Assembly: GCA_945788155.1 (NCBI GenBank)
Contig: CALZKX010000238.1
Span: 1 to 7,347, forward strand
DNA from: an uncultured Flavobacteriaceae bacterium
GTDB taxonomy: Bacteria > Bacteroidota > Bacteroidia > Flavobacteriales > Flavobacteriaceae
Direction: 5' to 3'
Length of the DNA: 7,347 nucleotides
In this document: positions 1 through 6,848 of the stretch, piece by piece
Numbering within the stretch: position 1 is the stretch's first letter
Layout: every line of letters starts with the position of its first letter
Position numbers and translations under genes: made by a program
Notes under the pieces: generated by a model
What the model was told of the DNA's origin: nothing
Database searches by the model: none
Seen by the model: the letters and a program-made list of their open reading frames with translations, nothing else

Positions 1-412
1 CTTTGGTTTCGTCTATTACTTCTTTTTTCTGCTCAATTTGAGCATTGAATTCTTTAATGTGCTTTTCGGCCAATTGAATTTCTAATTCTTGAAATTCGGT
101 TTCTTTAGTTAAAGAGTTATATTCTCTGTTATTTCTAACATTTTTTTGTTGTTCGGAGTACTTTTTTATAAGTGCTTTAGCTTCTTCAATTAAGTTCTTT
201 TTAGACTTAATTTGTTCGTCTAATTCTTGAAGACTATCGTCTAATTTTTGAAGTCTGGTTTTTAACCCTTCAACGTCATCTTCTAAATCACGTACTTCTA
301 AAGGAAGTTCTCCTCTTACATTTCTAATTTCGTCAACGCGCGAATCGATTAATTGTAAATCGTATAGCGCTCTTAATCGCTCTTCTACGGTAACTTCTTT
401 CTTTTTAGCCAT
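1..412 (-). CDS. C4-type zinc-ribbon protein, coiled-coil N-terminal part (partial)
   Basis: Seen: an open frame starts at the ATG complementary to 410-412 (MAKKKEVTVEERLRALYDLQ) and runs without a stop to the window edge, giving 137 residues. It is highly charged and rich in Glu, Lys, Leu and Gln with heptad-like spacing, so most of it should form a long antiparallel coiled coil. Around residues 90-100 it carries NNREYNSLTKE, which matches the conserved R/K-E-Y-x-x-L-x-x-E turn of the zf-RING_7 (C4 zinc ribbon) family. Members are about 240-260 residues, with four zinc-binding cysteines near the C-terminus; that part lies outside the window. Known: Helicobacter pylori HP0958 (FlgZ) is a characterised relative and is linked to RpoN and flagellar gene expression; in non-flagellated bacteria the role is unclear. 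The gene begins 2 nt after the stop of the NIF3-family gene and has no Shine-Dalgarno sequence, so it is probably co-transcribed and translationally coupled with it. The family call is fairly secure, the function is not. Confidence 0.82.
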   Translation of the reverse strand, partial: MAKKKEVTVEERLRALYDLQLIDSRVDEIRNVRGELPLEVRDLEDDVEGLKTRLQKLDDSLQELDEQIKSKKNLIEEAKALIKKYSEQQKNVRNNREYNSLTKETEFQELEIQLAEKHIKEFNAQIEQKKEVIDETK

Positions 413-414
413 GT

Positions 415-1509
415 TTATAAATACTTTACAGGATTGGTATTTGTGTTTGATAAAACGATTGCAAAATTAGGAATTTTTTTTGTAAGATACGCTACTAAAA
501 GGTTTTTTGTGTATTGTTCACTTTCATAGTGTCCAATGTCAACAAGTAGAAGCTTATTTTCGGCAGTAAAAAAGTCGTGGTATTTTAAATCGGCTGTCAC
601 ATAAACATCTGCACCTAAGGTCTTTGCAGAATTAATTGCAAAGCTACCTGAGCCACCTAGAACGGCTACTTTTTTTATAGGTTTGCTTAATAATTTAGAA
701 TGGCGTACACATTTAGTTTGCATTGTGGATTTTAAATGCTGCAAAAAACTAATTTCGGTCATGGCATTTTCAAAATCACCTATCATTCCCATACCAATTT
801 GTTGGTTTTTATTTTCGAGAGTCGTTACTTCATAGGCAACTTCTTCATAAGGATGGTTTTTAAAAAGGGTCTGTAATATTTTTGACTCTAAATGTTTTTG
901 GAAAGTTACTGTTAGTTTTATTTCTTCTTCTTGTTGTGTAATGCCTTTTTCTCCTATGGTTGGGTTGGAGTTTTCATTTCCGTTAAATGTGCCAATACCT
1001 TTAACATTAAAACTGCAGTTATTGTAATTTCCAATTGAGCCAGCTCCAGCGGTAAATAATGCTTCGCGTAGTTTTTCAACTTTATTTAATGGAATATACG
1101 TGGTCAATTTCTTGATGGTGCCAACTTGAGGAATTAGTATTTGTCTATTTATAAGCCCTATCTGTTCGCAAATTTTATCATTTACGCCTTGCAGTGCATT
1201 GTCTAAAGCGGTATGAATTGCGAAAATGGAAATATCATTCTTAATGGCTTTCATTACAACACGCTCTACATAACTTTTACCTGTAAGTTGTTTTAAGCCT
1301 TTGAAGATGATTGGGTGAAAACTAACAATGAGGTTACACTTTTTTTCAATAGCTTCATCAACAACAGCTTCAATGGTGTCTAGTGTTACCAAAATCCCTG
1401 AAACTTCAGCATTTTTATTGCCAACCAGCAAGCCAACATTGTCAAAATCTTCGGCATAGGATAATGGAGCAAATTCTTCTAAGTAGCTAATTATGTCTTG
1501 TACAATCAT
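415..1509 (-). CDS. NIF3/DUF34-family dinuclear metal center protein (YbgI/YqfO type)
   Basis: A 364-residue protein of the long NIF3 form. Residues 1-125 and 240-364 make the two halves of the NIF3 fold, and residues about 130-235 are the PII/CutA-like insert found in Bacillus YqfO-type members. By comparison with E. coli YbgI (ligands H63, H64, D101, H215, E219), the metal ligands here would be H65, D103, H327 and E331 (motifs SFHPIIF, HTALDN and DIGHYESE). The first of the usual His-His pair is Phe (F64). The N-terminus (EEFAPLSYAEDFDNVGLLVG) and the C-terminal TNTNPVKYL are typical, so the ATG at 1509 is well supported. Known: the family forms toroidal hexamers with two metals per subunit; it has been annotated as 'GTP cyclohydrolase 1 type 2 homolog', but no physiological reaction is firmly established. 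It is the first gene of a likely two-gene unit with the zinc-ribbon gene and is divergent from lpxK. The family is confident, the biochemical role is unknown. Confidence 0.93.
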   Translation of the reverse strand: MIVQDIISYLEEFAPLSYAEDFDNVGLLVGNKNAEVSGILVTLDTIEAVVDEAIEKKCNLIVSFHPIIFKGLKQLTGKSYVERVVMKAIKNDISIFAIHTALDNALQGVNDKICEQIGLINRQILIPQVGTIKKLTTYIPLNKVEKLREALFTAGAGSIGNYNNCSFNVKGIGTFNGNENSNPTIGEKGITQQEEEIKLTVTFQKHLESKILQTLFKNHPYEEVAYEVTTLENKNQQIGMGMIGDFENAMTEISFLQHLKSTMQTKCVRHSKLLSKPIKKVAVLGGSGSFAINSAKTLGADVYVTADLKYHDFFTAENKLLLVDIGHYESEQYTKNLLVAYLTKKIPNFAIVLSNTNTNPVKYL

Positions 1510-1655
1510 AAAAAAAGGATGTTTAGCTCAAAGATAAATAATTACATTCACAAGTTCGTTTTTATTGTTTTTAAAAGGTCTTGTGTAATTACTAATGATA
1601 TATAAATTGATTATCTTGGCAGCTCATTTTAAAAAATTATCCCGATTTTGTAACT
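1510..1655. other. Divergent intergenic region between NIF3-family gene and lpxK
   Basis: This 146-bp AT-rich spacer must drive transcription in both directions. On the minus strand it holds a perfect TAnnTTTG octamer (entered separately). On the plus strand the nearest match to that consensus is TATCTTGG at 1612-1619, one base off, 36 bp before the lpxK GTG and without a TTG at the expected upstream spacing, so the lpxK promoter is not resolved. No small open reading frame, strong hairpin or recognisable riboswitch was seen. Confidence 0.6.
1529..1536 (-). promoter_or_regulatory. Candidate -7 promoter box for the NIF3/zinc-ribbon unit
   Basis: On the minus strand the octamer reads TATCTTTG, a full match to the Bacteroidota sigma-A -7 consensus TAnnTTTG, and it ends 19 nt before the start codon. 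Its -33 partner is weak: a TTG at 1551-1553 is only 14 bp upstream, against the usual 17-23. If the box is real, the leader is only about 12-15 nt long. Confidence 0.45.
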
Positions 1656-2660
1656 GTGAAATTATTAAGAAAAATACTGTTTCCAATTGTTCCTGTTTAC
1701 TATGCAATTACTTGGTTGCGAAATGTATGCTATGATAAAGGTATATATAAATCTAAAAACTTTGACTTTCCAATAATTTGCGTTGGAAATTTAAGCGTTG
1801 GTGGTACGGGAAAAACACCAATGATAGAGTATTTAATAAGACTTTTAACAAATAAATATAAAATTGCAACTTTAAGTAGAGGTTATAAGCGCTCAACTCG
1901 TGGTTTTCAAATTGCAGATACAACATCAAATGCTGAAACTATAGGAGATGAGCCTTATCAATTCTACAAAAAATTTAAAGATATTACTGTATGTGTTGAT
2001 GCTAATAGGCAACAGGGTATTTCAAAATTACAAAGCTTAAAAAATCCTGATGTTATATTATTAGATGATGCTTTTCAACATAGAAAAGTTGAGGCAGGAT
2101 TAAATATTTTATTAACGTCTTACAGTAAATTATACATTGACGATATAACCTTGCCAACAGGAGATTTACGTGAGCCACAAGGTGGAGCCAAAAGAGCGAA
2201 TATTATTGTGGTAACAAAATGTCCTGAAGCTATTACTATAGAGGAGCGTGAGAGTATTAAGAAGAGATTAAAACCAAAGCCAAATCAAGAAGTTTTTTTT
2301 AGCACTATTGACTATTCTAAGCGTATTTACTCAAATAAAGGAAGTATTGACTTAAGCAAGTTGAAGCGAACTAATTTCACTCTAGTGACTGGAATTGCTA
2401 ATGCAACACCGTTAGTGAATTTTTTGAAGGATGGAGGCTACAAATTTGAACACCTTAATTTTAAAGACCATCATATTTTTATTGATAAAGATATTGAAGC
2501 TTTAAATAAAAAAGAATTAATTGTTACTACAGAAAAGGATTTTACAAAATTAAAAGGTAGATTATCTAATAATGAACTTTATTATTTACCAATTGAGACT
2601 CGTGTTTTTGAGCATGAAAAATTTAATAATATACTATTGGGTTTTTGTGCAAAACATTAA
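1656..2660 (+). CDS. lpxK: Tetraacyldisaccharide 4'-kinase
   Basis: LpxK transfers the gamma-phosphate of ATP to the 4' position of the tetraacyl-disaccharide 1-phosphate, making lipid IVA at the inner face of the cytoplasmic membrane in the Raetz lipid A pathway. The 334-residue product has the family signature in order: an amphipathic, membrane-associating N-terminus (LLRKILFPIVPVYYAITWLRN, about residues 3-23), the Walker A loop GNLSVGGTGKT (44-54, with K53 and T54), LSRGY (73-77), GDEP (97-100), the acidic catalytic motif DDAFQHR (137-143), LPTGDLREP (166-174), FKDHH (269-273) and TTEKDFTKL (291-299). The length is normal. The start is GTG at 1656; it gives the expected KLLRKILFP beginning and no in-frame ATG lies just upstream. 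No Shine-Dalgarno sequence is visible. Other lipid A genes are not adjacent. The stop codon overlaps that of the converging histidine kinase gene by four bases, and a terminator-like hairpin lies over the junction. Confidence 0.96.
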   Translation: MKLLRKILFPIVPVYYAITWLRNVCYDKGIYKSKNFDFPIICVGNLSVGGTGKTPMIEYLIRLLTNKYKIATLSRGYKRSTRGFQIADTTSNAETIGDEPYQFYKKFKDITVCVDANRQQGISKLQSLKNPDVILLDDAFQHRKVEAGLNILLTSYSKLYIDDITLPTGDLREPQGGAKRANIIVVTKCPEAITIEERESIKKRLKPKPNQEVFFSTIDYSKRIYSNKGSIDLSKLKRTNFTLVTGIANATPLVNFLKDGGYKFEHLNFKDHHIFIDKDIEALNKKELIVTTEKDFTKLKGRLSNNELYYLPIETRVFEHEKFNNILLGFCAKH

Positions 2661-2687
2661 GCAGAAGCTGAAGTTTTGTTTTCTTTT
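2650..2687 (+). terminator. Intrinsic-terminator-like hairpin for lpxK, lying across two stop codons
   Basis: On the plus strand CAAAAC (2650-2655) pairs with GTTTTG (2673-2678). Inside it TT (2657-2658) pairs with AA (2671-2672) and AGC (2660-2662) pairs with GCT (2667-2669), closing an AGAA loop (2663-2666). A2656 is a bulge and A2659/G2670 a mismatch, giving 11 pairs, four of them G-C. The tail is TTTTCTTTT (2679-2687). The minus-strand copy of the hairpin is not followed by a T-run, so the element should act only on lpxK transcripts. Pairing was worked out by eye; no folding energy was computed. Confidence 0.55.
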
Positions 2688-4879
2688 AATGCTTCATATA
2701 ATTTTTTCTCAAAGTCTTCTTGCTTAAACGGTTTTGATATAATATCGTTAAATCCAGCTTCTTCAAACTCAGGCATTTTATCCTCAAGTGTTACAGCTGT
2801 AAGGGCAAAAACAGTAAGCTCTTTGTCGAACGCACGTATTTGCTTAGTAGCTTCTAAACCACTAATTCCTGGCATATGAATGTCCATTAGAACAACATCA
2901 TATTCCACTTCTTTCACTTTTTCAACAGCGTCTTCACCGTTGTCAACCAAATCACAAACTAAGTTCATCTTGTTCAAGATTTTTTTAGTGATCATTTGAT
3001 TGATTTTGTTGTCTTCTACTACTAAAATTCTCACATTTTCTAAATCTAGGTTATTTAAATCTTTTGCGTAATCTCTCTTTTTTATATTGGTTACTTCTTT
3101 GGCTTCTTCTAAAGGTATTTCTACAAAAAAGCTTGTCCCTTTACCCAATTCGCTTTTTAAATAAATTTTACCATTTAATATTTTAACCAAGCCTTTTACA
3201 ATTGAAAGTCCTAAACCAGTTCCACCGTATTTTCGATTAATTTGAACAGATCCTTGTGAAAAACTTTCAAACATACTTTCTTGTTTTTCTTTAGTAATTC
3301 CAATACCGTTATCTTCTATTTCTAGGCGAATGGAGTGCATTTTACCCTTAACTCCCAATTGTGTCATTTTTACCCAAATATCTCCATCTTTAGTGAATTT
3401 TATGGCATTACCAATAAGATTGATAAGAATTTGCGAAATTTTTAATTGGTCACCATTATATATTTCAGGTAGCTTTTTATCGTATTCAAAATGGATAAAT
3501 ATATTATTATCTTGAGCAGAATTATTTAATGCAGCAATAACATTTTCTACTTTGGTTTTTAGATTGAAAACCTCTGGATCCAGCTCTACTTTGTTGGCTT
3601 CAATTTTATTTATTTGAAGGATATCATTAATAAAAGTCAATAAGTAATCACCAGAAAATTTAAGAGATTTTAAATGTTGCATTTGCTCTGGTCTCGGGTT
3701 TTCTTCTAATAACATATTGGTTAAACCAGTAACTGCATATAAAGGGGTTCTTAGCTCGTGTGTCACTGTAGATAAGAAATTTGTTTTGGTCTTAGCAGCA
3801 ATTTCGGCTCTTTCTTTTTCGGTTAACAGTTCTTCATTTTTACGATACAACATATTATTGGTTTTTAGCCTAATATTGTTGTTTTTGTATAATGATAAAG
3901 TAAGTAACGACAGGATTGTTATTAATCCAACACTTAAAATGGTTGTTAGCCTGTTTAAACTATCGGATTCGTTTTTTTCTTTAATTTGCTCTTTTTGTGT
4001 TTGTATTAAGGTATCTTTATCTGCGTCGATAATTTCTTTTTCTGCTATTAAATGCTCCTTTCTAATATTTATAATAGAATCGTTGAGGTTAATAAATAGG
4101 TTTAAATTTTTATTGGCTAATTGATAATTGCCAGTTTCTTCATAAATGCTACTTAACACTTTATAGCTTTCATTTAAAACATTAAGGCTTCCATTGGCTT
4201 TTGCAAGATTAGATCCCTCAGTTGCTTGAGCCAGAGCTCTATTGTATTTACCTTCTTTACAAGCAATAGCTGCACTTTTAATTAGCGCCGAACTTTGTAT
4301 GACTGGTAATTTGTATTGTTTGGACAAAATAATAGCTTTATCCACCAATGCATTGGCTTCGGTTAGATGGTCTTGAGCAATATGCGCTTTTGCTTCGTTA
4401 AGTGTAACTTTTGCTACAAGTTCATTGTAATTTTCTTCTTCAAAGATTGTTTTGGCAGATTTAAAATAATCTAAAGCGTTAGTATAATCTCCTTGTGCTA
4501 AATAAATAACTCCACAAGTATATCGAGATACGGCAAGATTGACTTTGTCATCAATTCTACTTTGAATAGTCATTGCCTTGATAATGGTGAAATTGGCTTC
4601 CTTATATTTTTCTAAATTAAAATATAAATTTGCAATTTTAGAGTATATAATACCCTGAAATTTATCGCTCTCTATTTTTTCTGCAAGAACCAGTGCTTTT
4701 TCAAGAATAGTAACAGCTTTATAATAACTGGATTGCTGAGTTTCTCTATCGGCTTCGTCTAAGTAGAATTCAATTTTATTTTGATCTAAAGCAACATCGT
4801 CCTCAATTCTATCTTGAGGGTAAAAATTAGTTGTTAATAAGACTAAAAAAACAAATATGTAATATTTGATTTGGGACAT
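2657..4879 (-). CDS. TPR-containing hybrid sensor histidine kinase/response regulator
   Basis: A 740-residue membrane sensor. A hydrophobic N-terminus (about 5-18) looks like a signal peptide. About six TPR-like units span 45-270, five with equivalent positions (I82, C122, E162, S202, L242) exactly 40 residues apart. A charged coiled coil (about 270-305) and one membrane segment (about 311-330) follow, which places the TPR domain in the periplasm. The cytoplasmic part has a second coiled coil (about 338-364), HisKA with phospho-acceptor H374 (THELRTPL), and HATPase_c with N box N487/N491, G1 DNGIGI (523-528), F box FESF (537-540) and G2 GGTGLGL (552-558). A receiver domain (about 616-732) has acidic E622/D623, phospho-acceptor D666 (LMDIHMP), T694 and K716. 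All catalytic residues are present, so it should autophosphorylate and pass phosphate to D666. There is no Hpt or DNA-binding output domain and no neighbouring response regulator, so signal and partner are unknown. A TPR-protein interaction or ligand in the periplasm is inferred only. Confidence 0.93.
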   Translation of the reverse strand: MSQIKYYIFVFLVLLTTNFYPQDRIEDDVALDQNKIEFYLDEADRETQQSSYYKAVTILEKALVLAEKIESDKFQGIIYSKIANLYFNLEKYKEANFTIIKAMTIQSRIDDKVNLAVSRYTCGVIYLAQGDYTNALDYFKSAKTIFEEENYNELVAKVTLNEAKAHIAQDHLTEANALVDKAIILSKQYKLPVIQSSALIKSAAIACKEGKYNRALAQATEGSNLAKANGSLNVLNESYKVLSSIYEETGNYQLANKNLNLFINLNDSIINIRKEHLIAEKEIIDADKDTLIQTQKEQIKEKNESDSLNRLTTILSVGLITILSLLTLSLYKNNNIRLKTNNMLYRKNEELLTEKERAEIAAKTKTNFLSTVTHELRTPLYAVTGLTNMLLEENPRPEQMQHLKSLKFSGDYLLTFINDILQINKIEANKVELDPEVFNLKTKVENVIAALNNSAQDNNIFIHFEYDKKLPEIYNGDQLKISQILINLIGNAIKFTKDGDIWVKMTQLGVKGKMHSIRLEIEDNGIGITKEKQESMFESFSQGSVQINRKYGGTGLGLSIVKGLVKILNGKIYLKSELGKGTSFFVEIPLEEAKEVTNIKKRDYAKDLNNLDLENVRILVVEDNKINQMITKKILNKMNLVCDLVDNGEDAVEKVKEVEYDVVLMDIHMPGISGLEATKQIRAFDKELTVFALTAVTLEDKMPEFEEAGFNDIISKPFKQEDFEKKLYEALKENKTSASA

Positions 4880-4885
4880 TTTTAG

Positions 4886-4899
4886 GTCGTTTTATCGAC
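4886..4899 (-). promoter_or_regulatory. GTCG-N6-CGAC inverted repeat in the kinase leader
   Basis: GTCG (4886-4889) and CGAC (4896-4899) form a perfect inverted repeat around six AT bases. It is the most GC-rich patch of an otherwise AT-rich spacer. It lies between the candidate -7 box (sharing base 4899 with it) and the start codon at 4879, so it would cover the transcription start or fold as a small 5' stem. It could be an operator half-site pair; no regulator is known. Confidence 0.35.
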
Positions 4900-4906
4900 A
4901 AATATA
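4899..4906 (-). promoter_or_regulatory. Candidate -7 promoter box for the hybrid kinase gene
   Basis: The minus strand reads TATATTTG here, a full match to TAnnTTTG, ending 19 nt before the kinase start codon. A TTTTG lies 13 bp upstream (4920-4924), closer than the 17-23 bp expected for a -33 element. The position implies a leader of about 12-15 nt and transcription separate from gap. Confidence 0.5.
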
Positions 4907-4921
4907 ACAATTTATTCGACA

Positions 4922-4952
4922 AAATGCACTTTTTTGAAAAAAATATGCATTT
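4922..4952 (-). terminator. Imperfect hairpin after gap, possible weak terminator
   Basis: The outer arms AAATGCA (4922-4928) and TGCATTT (4946-4952) are perfectly complementary. Inside them a T-run (4930-4935) can pair with an A-run (4938-4943) around a small loop, with a bulge at 4929 opposite 4944-4945. It begins 10 nt after the gap stop codon. It is poor in G-C pairs and the minus-strand T-run after it is only about four bases, so it may terminate gap messages inefficiently or may simply be AT-rich symmetry. Confidence 0.3.
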
Positions 4953-4962
4953 AATCGATAAA

Positions 4963-5958
4963 TTAATAGTCTTCTAATTTAGTGATTAAATCGATAACTC
5001 TGCTTGCATATCCAGTTTCGTTATCGTACCATCCAATAATTTTAACCATATTACCTATAACAGATGTCATAAGCGAATCGAAAATACAAGAGTGTGTGTT
5101 TCCAACAATATCTATAGATACTATTGGGTCTTGAGTATATTCTAAGATGCCTTTGTATTTAGATTTGGCTGCTCTTTTAAATGCCTCATTAACTTCATTT
5201 ACAGTTACGTTTTTCTTTACATTAAAGGTAATATCTGTAAGCGATCCATTGGCTACAGGTACTCTAATGCCACAACCTCCAATAACTTCTGATAATTCTG
5301 GAAAAATTTTTGTTAACGCTTTTGCTGCTCCAGTAGTTGTTGGTACAATAGATTGTCCTGCTGCTCTTGCACGTCGTAAATCACGATGAGGTTGGTCGTG
5401 TAGGCTTTGGTCTGTTGTGTAAGAGTGTATGGTGGTGATGTATGCTTGTTTAATACCGCATAGGTTATTAATAATATCTATCATTGGAGCCGCATTATTT
5501 GTGGTACATGAAGCATTGGAAATTATCACATCACTTTTACTTAAAATATTTTCATTAACACCTAAAACTACTGTTTTTATGGAGTCGTTTGTTGGAGGAA
5601 CTGATAAAATAACCTTAGTAGCACCATTGTTTATATGATGGTTTAAATCGTTAACAGATTTAAATTTTCCTGTAGCTTCAATAACAACATCAACATTAAA
5701 AGGTTTCCAATTAATTAGTTTTGGATGTTCTTTATTCTGTAGATTTATTTTGTTGTCTTCTATAATAATATGGTCATTACCAAAAGAGATATTGTTGGGT
5801 AAAACACCGTGTATGCTATCATATTTAAGTAGATGACTAAGCGTTTTGCTATCGGCAAGATCATTAATCGCAACCACTTTAATATTAGTATTGTCTAGTA
5901 GTAATCTAAATACACGTCTTCCAATTCTACCAAAACCGTTTATAGCAACATTAATCAT
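4963..5958 (-). CDS. gap: Type I glyceraldehyde-3-phosphate dehydrogenase
   Basis: This enzyme oxidises and phosphorylates glyceraldehyde 3-phosphate to 1,3-bisphosphoglycerate with NAD(P), in the cytoplasm, as a tetramer. The 331-residue product is full length. It has the Rossmann loop NGFGRIGR (7-14), D33, which favours NAD, catalytic C151 in SNASCTTNN, base H178 in TTIHSYT, the S-loop with HRDLRRARAA (191-200), R232 in GIRVPVANGS, and the C-terminal WYDNETGYASR (310-320). At the two cofactor-discriminating positions equivalent to L187/P188 of Bacillus GAPDH it has Q189 and P190, mostly NAD-type but with Gln in place of Leu. The start codon lies 2 nt after the lipA stop with no Shine-Dalgarno sequence, so it should be expressed from the lipA promoter by coupling. 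Codons look unoptimised by eye (frequent ATA, AAT), so it may be a secondary GAPDH rather than the main glycolytic one; this is inference. Confidence 0.95.
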   Translation of the reverse strand: MINVAINGFGRIGRRVFRLLLDNTNIKVVAINDLADSKTLSHLLKYDSIHGVLPNNISFGNDHIIIEDNKINLQNKEHPKLINWKPFNVDVVIEATGKFKSVNDLNHHINNGATKVILSVPPTNDSIKTVVLGVNENILSKSDVIISNASCTTNNAAPMIDIINNLCGIKQAYITTIHSYTTDQSLHDQPHRDLRRARAAGQSIVPTTTGAAKALTKIFPELSEVIGGCGIRVPVANGSLTDITFNVKKNVTVNEVNEAFKRAAKSKYKGILEYTQDPIVSIDIVGNTHSCIFDSLMTSVIGNMVKIIGWYDNETGYASRVIDLITKLEDY

Positions 5959-5960
5959 GC

Positions 5961-6830
5961 TTAATTAATATGTTTTTGAGCTTTGTATGATGACCTCACC
6001 AAAGCACTGCTTTCTACATGACGGAAACCAAGACTTAATCCTATTTCTTTGTATTCTTGAAATTGGTCTGGTGTTATAAATTGCTTTACAGGCAAATGTT
6101 TCTTGCTAGGTTGTAAATATTGCCCAATGGTTACAACATCTACTTTGGCTTCTTTTAACTCATGAAGCGTTTCTATAACTTCTTCACGCTTTTCTCCTAG
6201 ACCAAGCATAATGCCTGTTTTGGTTCTGCGTTGTCCATTGTTTTTTAAGTATTTTAAAACATCTAAACTCCTATCGTATTTAGCTTGTATGCGTACTTCT
6301 CGTGTTAAACGACGAACGGTTTCCATGTTATGAGAAATAACTTCGGGAGCAACTTCTAAAACCCTGTCTAAATGCGTTTCAATTCCCTGAAAATCAGGAA
6401 TTAGAGCTTCCATTGTGGTTTTAGGATTCATCCTTCGAACAGCTTTTACAGTTTCTGCCCACATAATGCTTCCCATATCTTTTAAATCGTCTCTATCTAC
6501 ACTTGTTAAAACGGCATGCTTAATGTTCATGATTTTTATAGAACGCGCCACTTTTTCAGGTTCATCCCAATCTACTAGTTCAGGTCTCCCAGTTTTTACA
6601 CCACAAAAACCACAAGAACGTGTGCAAATATTACCTAGAATCATGAAAGTAGCAGTTCCTTCTCCCCAACATTCGCCCATATTAGGACAACTTCCAGAGG
6701 TACAAATAGTGTTTAACTTGTACTTGTCTACCAATCCTCTTAATTCGGTATACTTTTTACCTGTAGGTAGTTTTACCCTAAGCCATTTTGGTTTTGGTTG
6801 ACGTTCAGTTGTAATTGATTTGGTACTCAT
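5961..6830 (-). CDS. lipA: Lipoyl synthase (radical SAM)
   Basis: LipA inserts two sulfur atoms at C6 and C8 of octanoyl groups carried on lipoyl domains, completing the lipoyl cofactor of pyruvate and 2-oxoglutarate dehydrogenases and of the glycine cleavage system. The 289-residue product carries both iron-sulfur sites: the auxiliary cluster cysteines C43, C48 and C54 (CTSGSCPNMGEC), the source of the sulfur, and the radical-SAM motif C69-x3-C73-x2-C76 (CTRSCGFC). The C-terminal RSSY (279-282) supplies the serine ligand of the auxiliary cluster. TGIMLGLGE (205-213) and VTIGQYLQPS (233-242) are also characteristic. All key residues are present and the length is usual. The start at 6830 lies 18 nt downstream of a good -7 box. 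It is the first gene of a likely lipA-gap unit. lipB is not in the window. Confidence 0.97.
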   Translation of the reverse strand: MSTKSITTERQPKPKWLRVKLPTGKKYTELRGLVDKYKLNTICTSGSCPNMGECWGEGTATFMILGNICTRSCGFCGVKTGRPELVDWDEPEKVARSIKIMNIKHAVLTSVDRDDLKDMGSIMWAETVKAVRRMNPKTTMEALIPDFQGIETHLDRVLEVAPEVISHNMETVRRLTREVRIQAKYDRSLDVLKYLKNNGQRRTKTGIMLGLGEKREEVIETLHELKEAKVDVVTIGQYLQPSKKHLPVKQFITPDQFQEYKEIGLSLGFRHVESSALVRSSYKAQKHIN

Positions 6831-6848
6831 GTTTTATAAATATGCTTG

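Larger units (their letters stand above)
4891..4962 (-). repeat. Phased direct repeats upstream of the hybrid kinase gene
   Basis: Read on the plus strand, TTTATCGACAAA (4891-4902) recurs as TTTATTCGACAAA (4911-4923, one inserted T) and as TTAATCGATAAA (4951-4962, 10 of 12 bases the same). The CGA cores begin at 4896, 4917 and 4956. The first two are 21 bp apart, two DNA turns, and flank the -7 box region of the kinase gene. This layout suits cooperative binding of a regulator, but the low complexity of the region means chance is possible. Confidence 0.4.

Noticed and set aside
1612..1619. TATCTTGG as the lpxK promoter
   Set aside because: One base off the consensus and no upstream TTG at 17-23 bp; too weak to list as a separate feature.
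3717..4124. Open frame of 135 codons on the plus strand
   Set aside because: It lies wholly antisense to the coiled-coil and membrane part of the hybrid kinase, has no recognisable domain, and its hydrophobic look follows from the opposite-strand codons.
5147..5638. Two open frames of 80 and 69 codons on the plus strand
   Set aside because: Both are shadows of gap; no start signal or domain supports them.
6415..6801. Open frame of 128 codons on the plus strand
   Set aside because: It is antisense to the iron-sulfur region of lipA, a certain gene, and resembles no protein I know.
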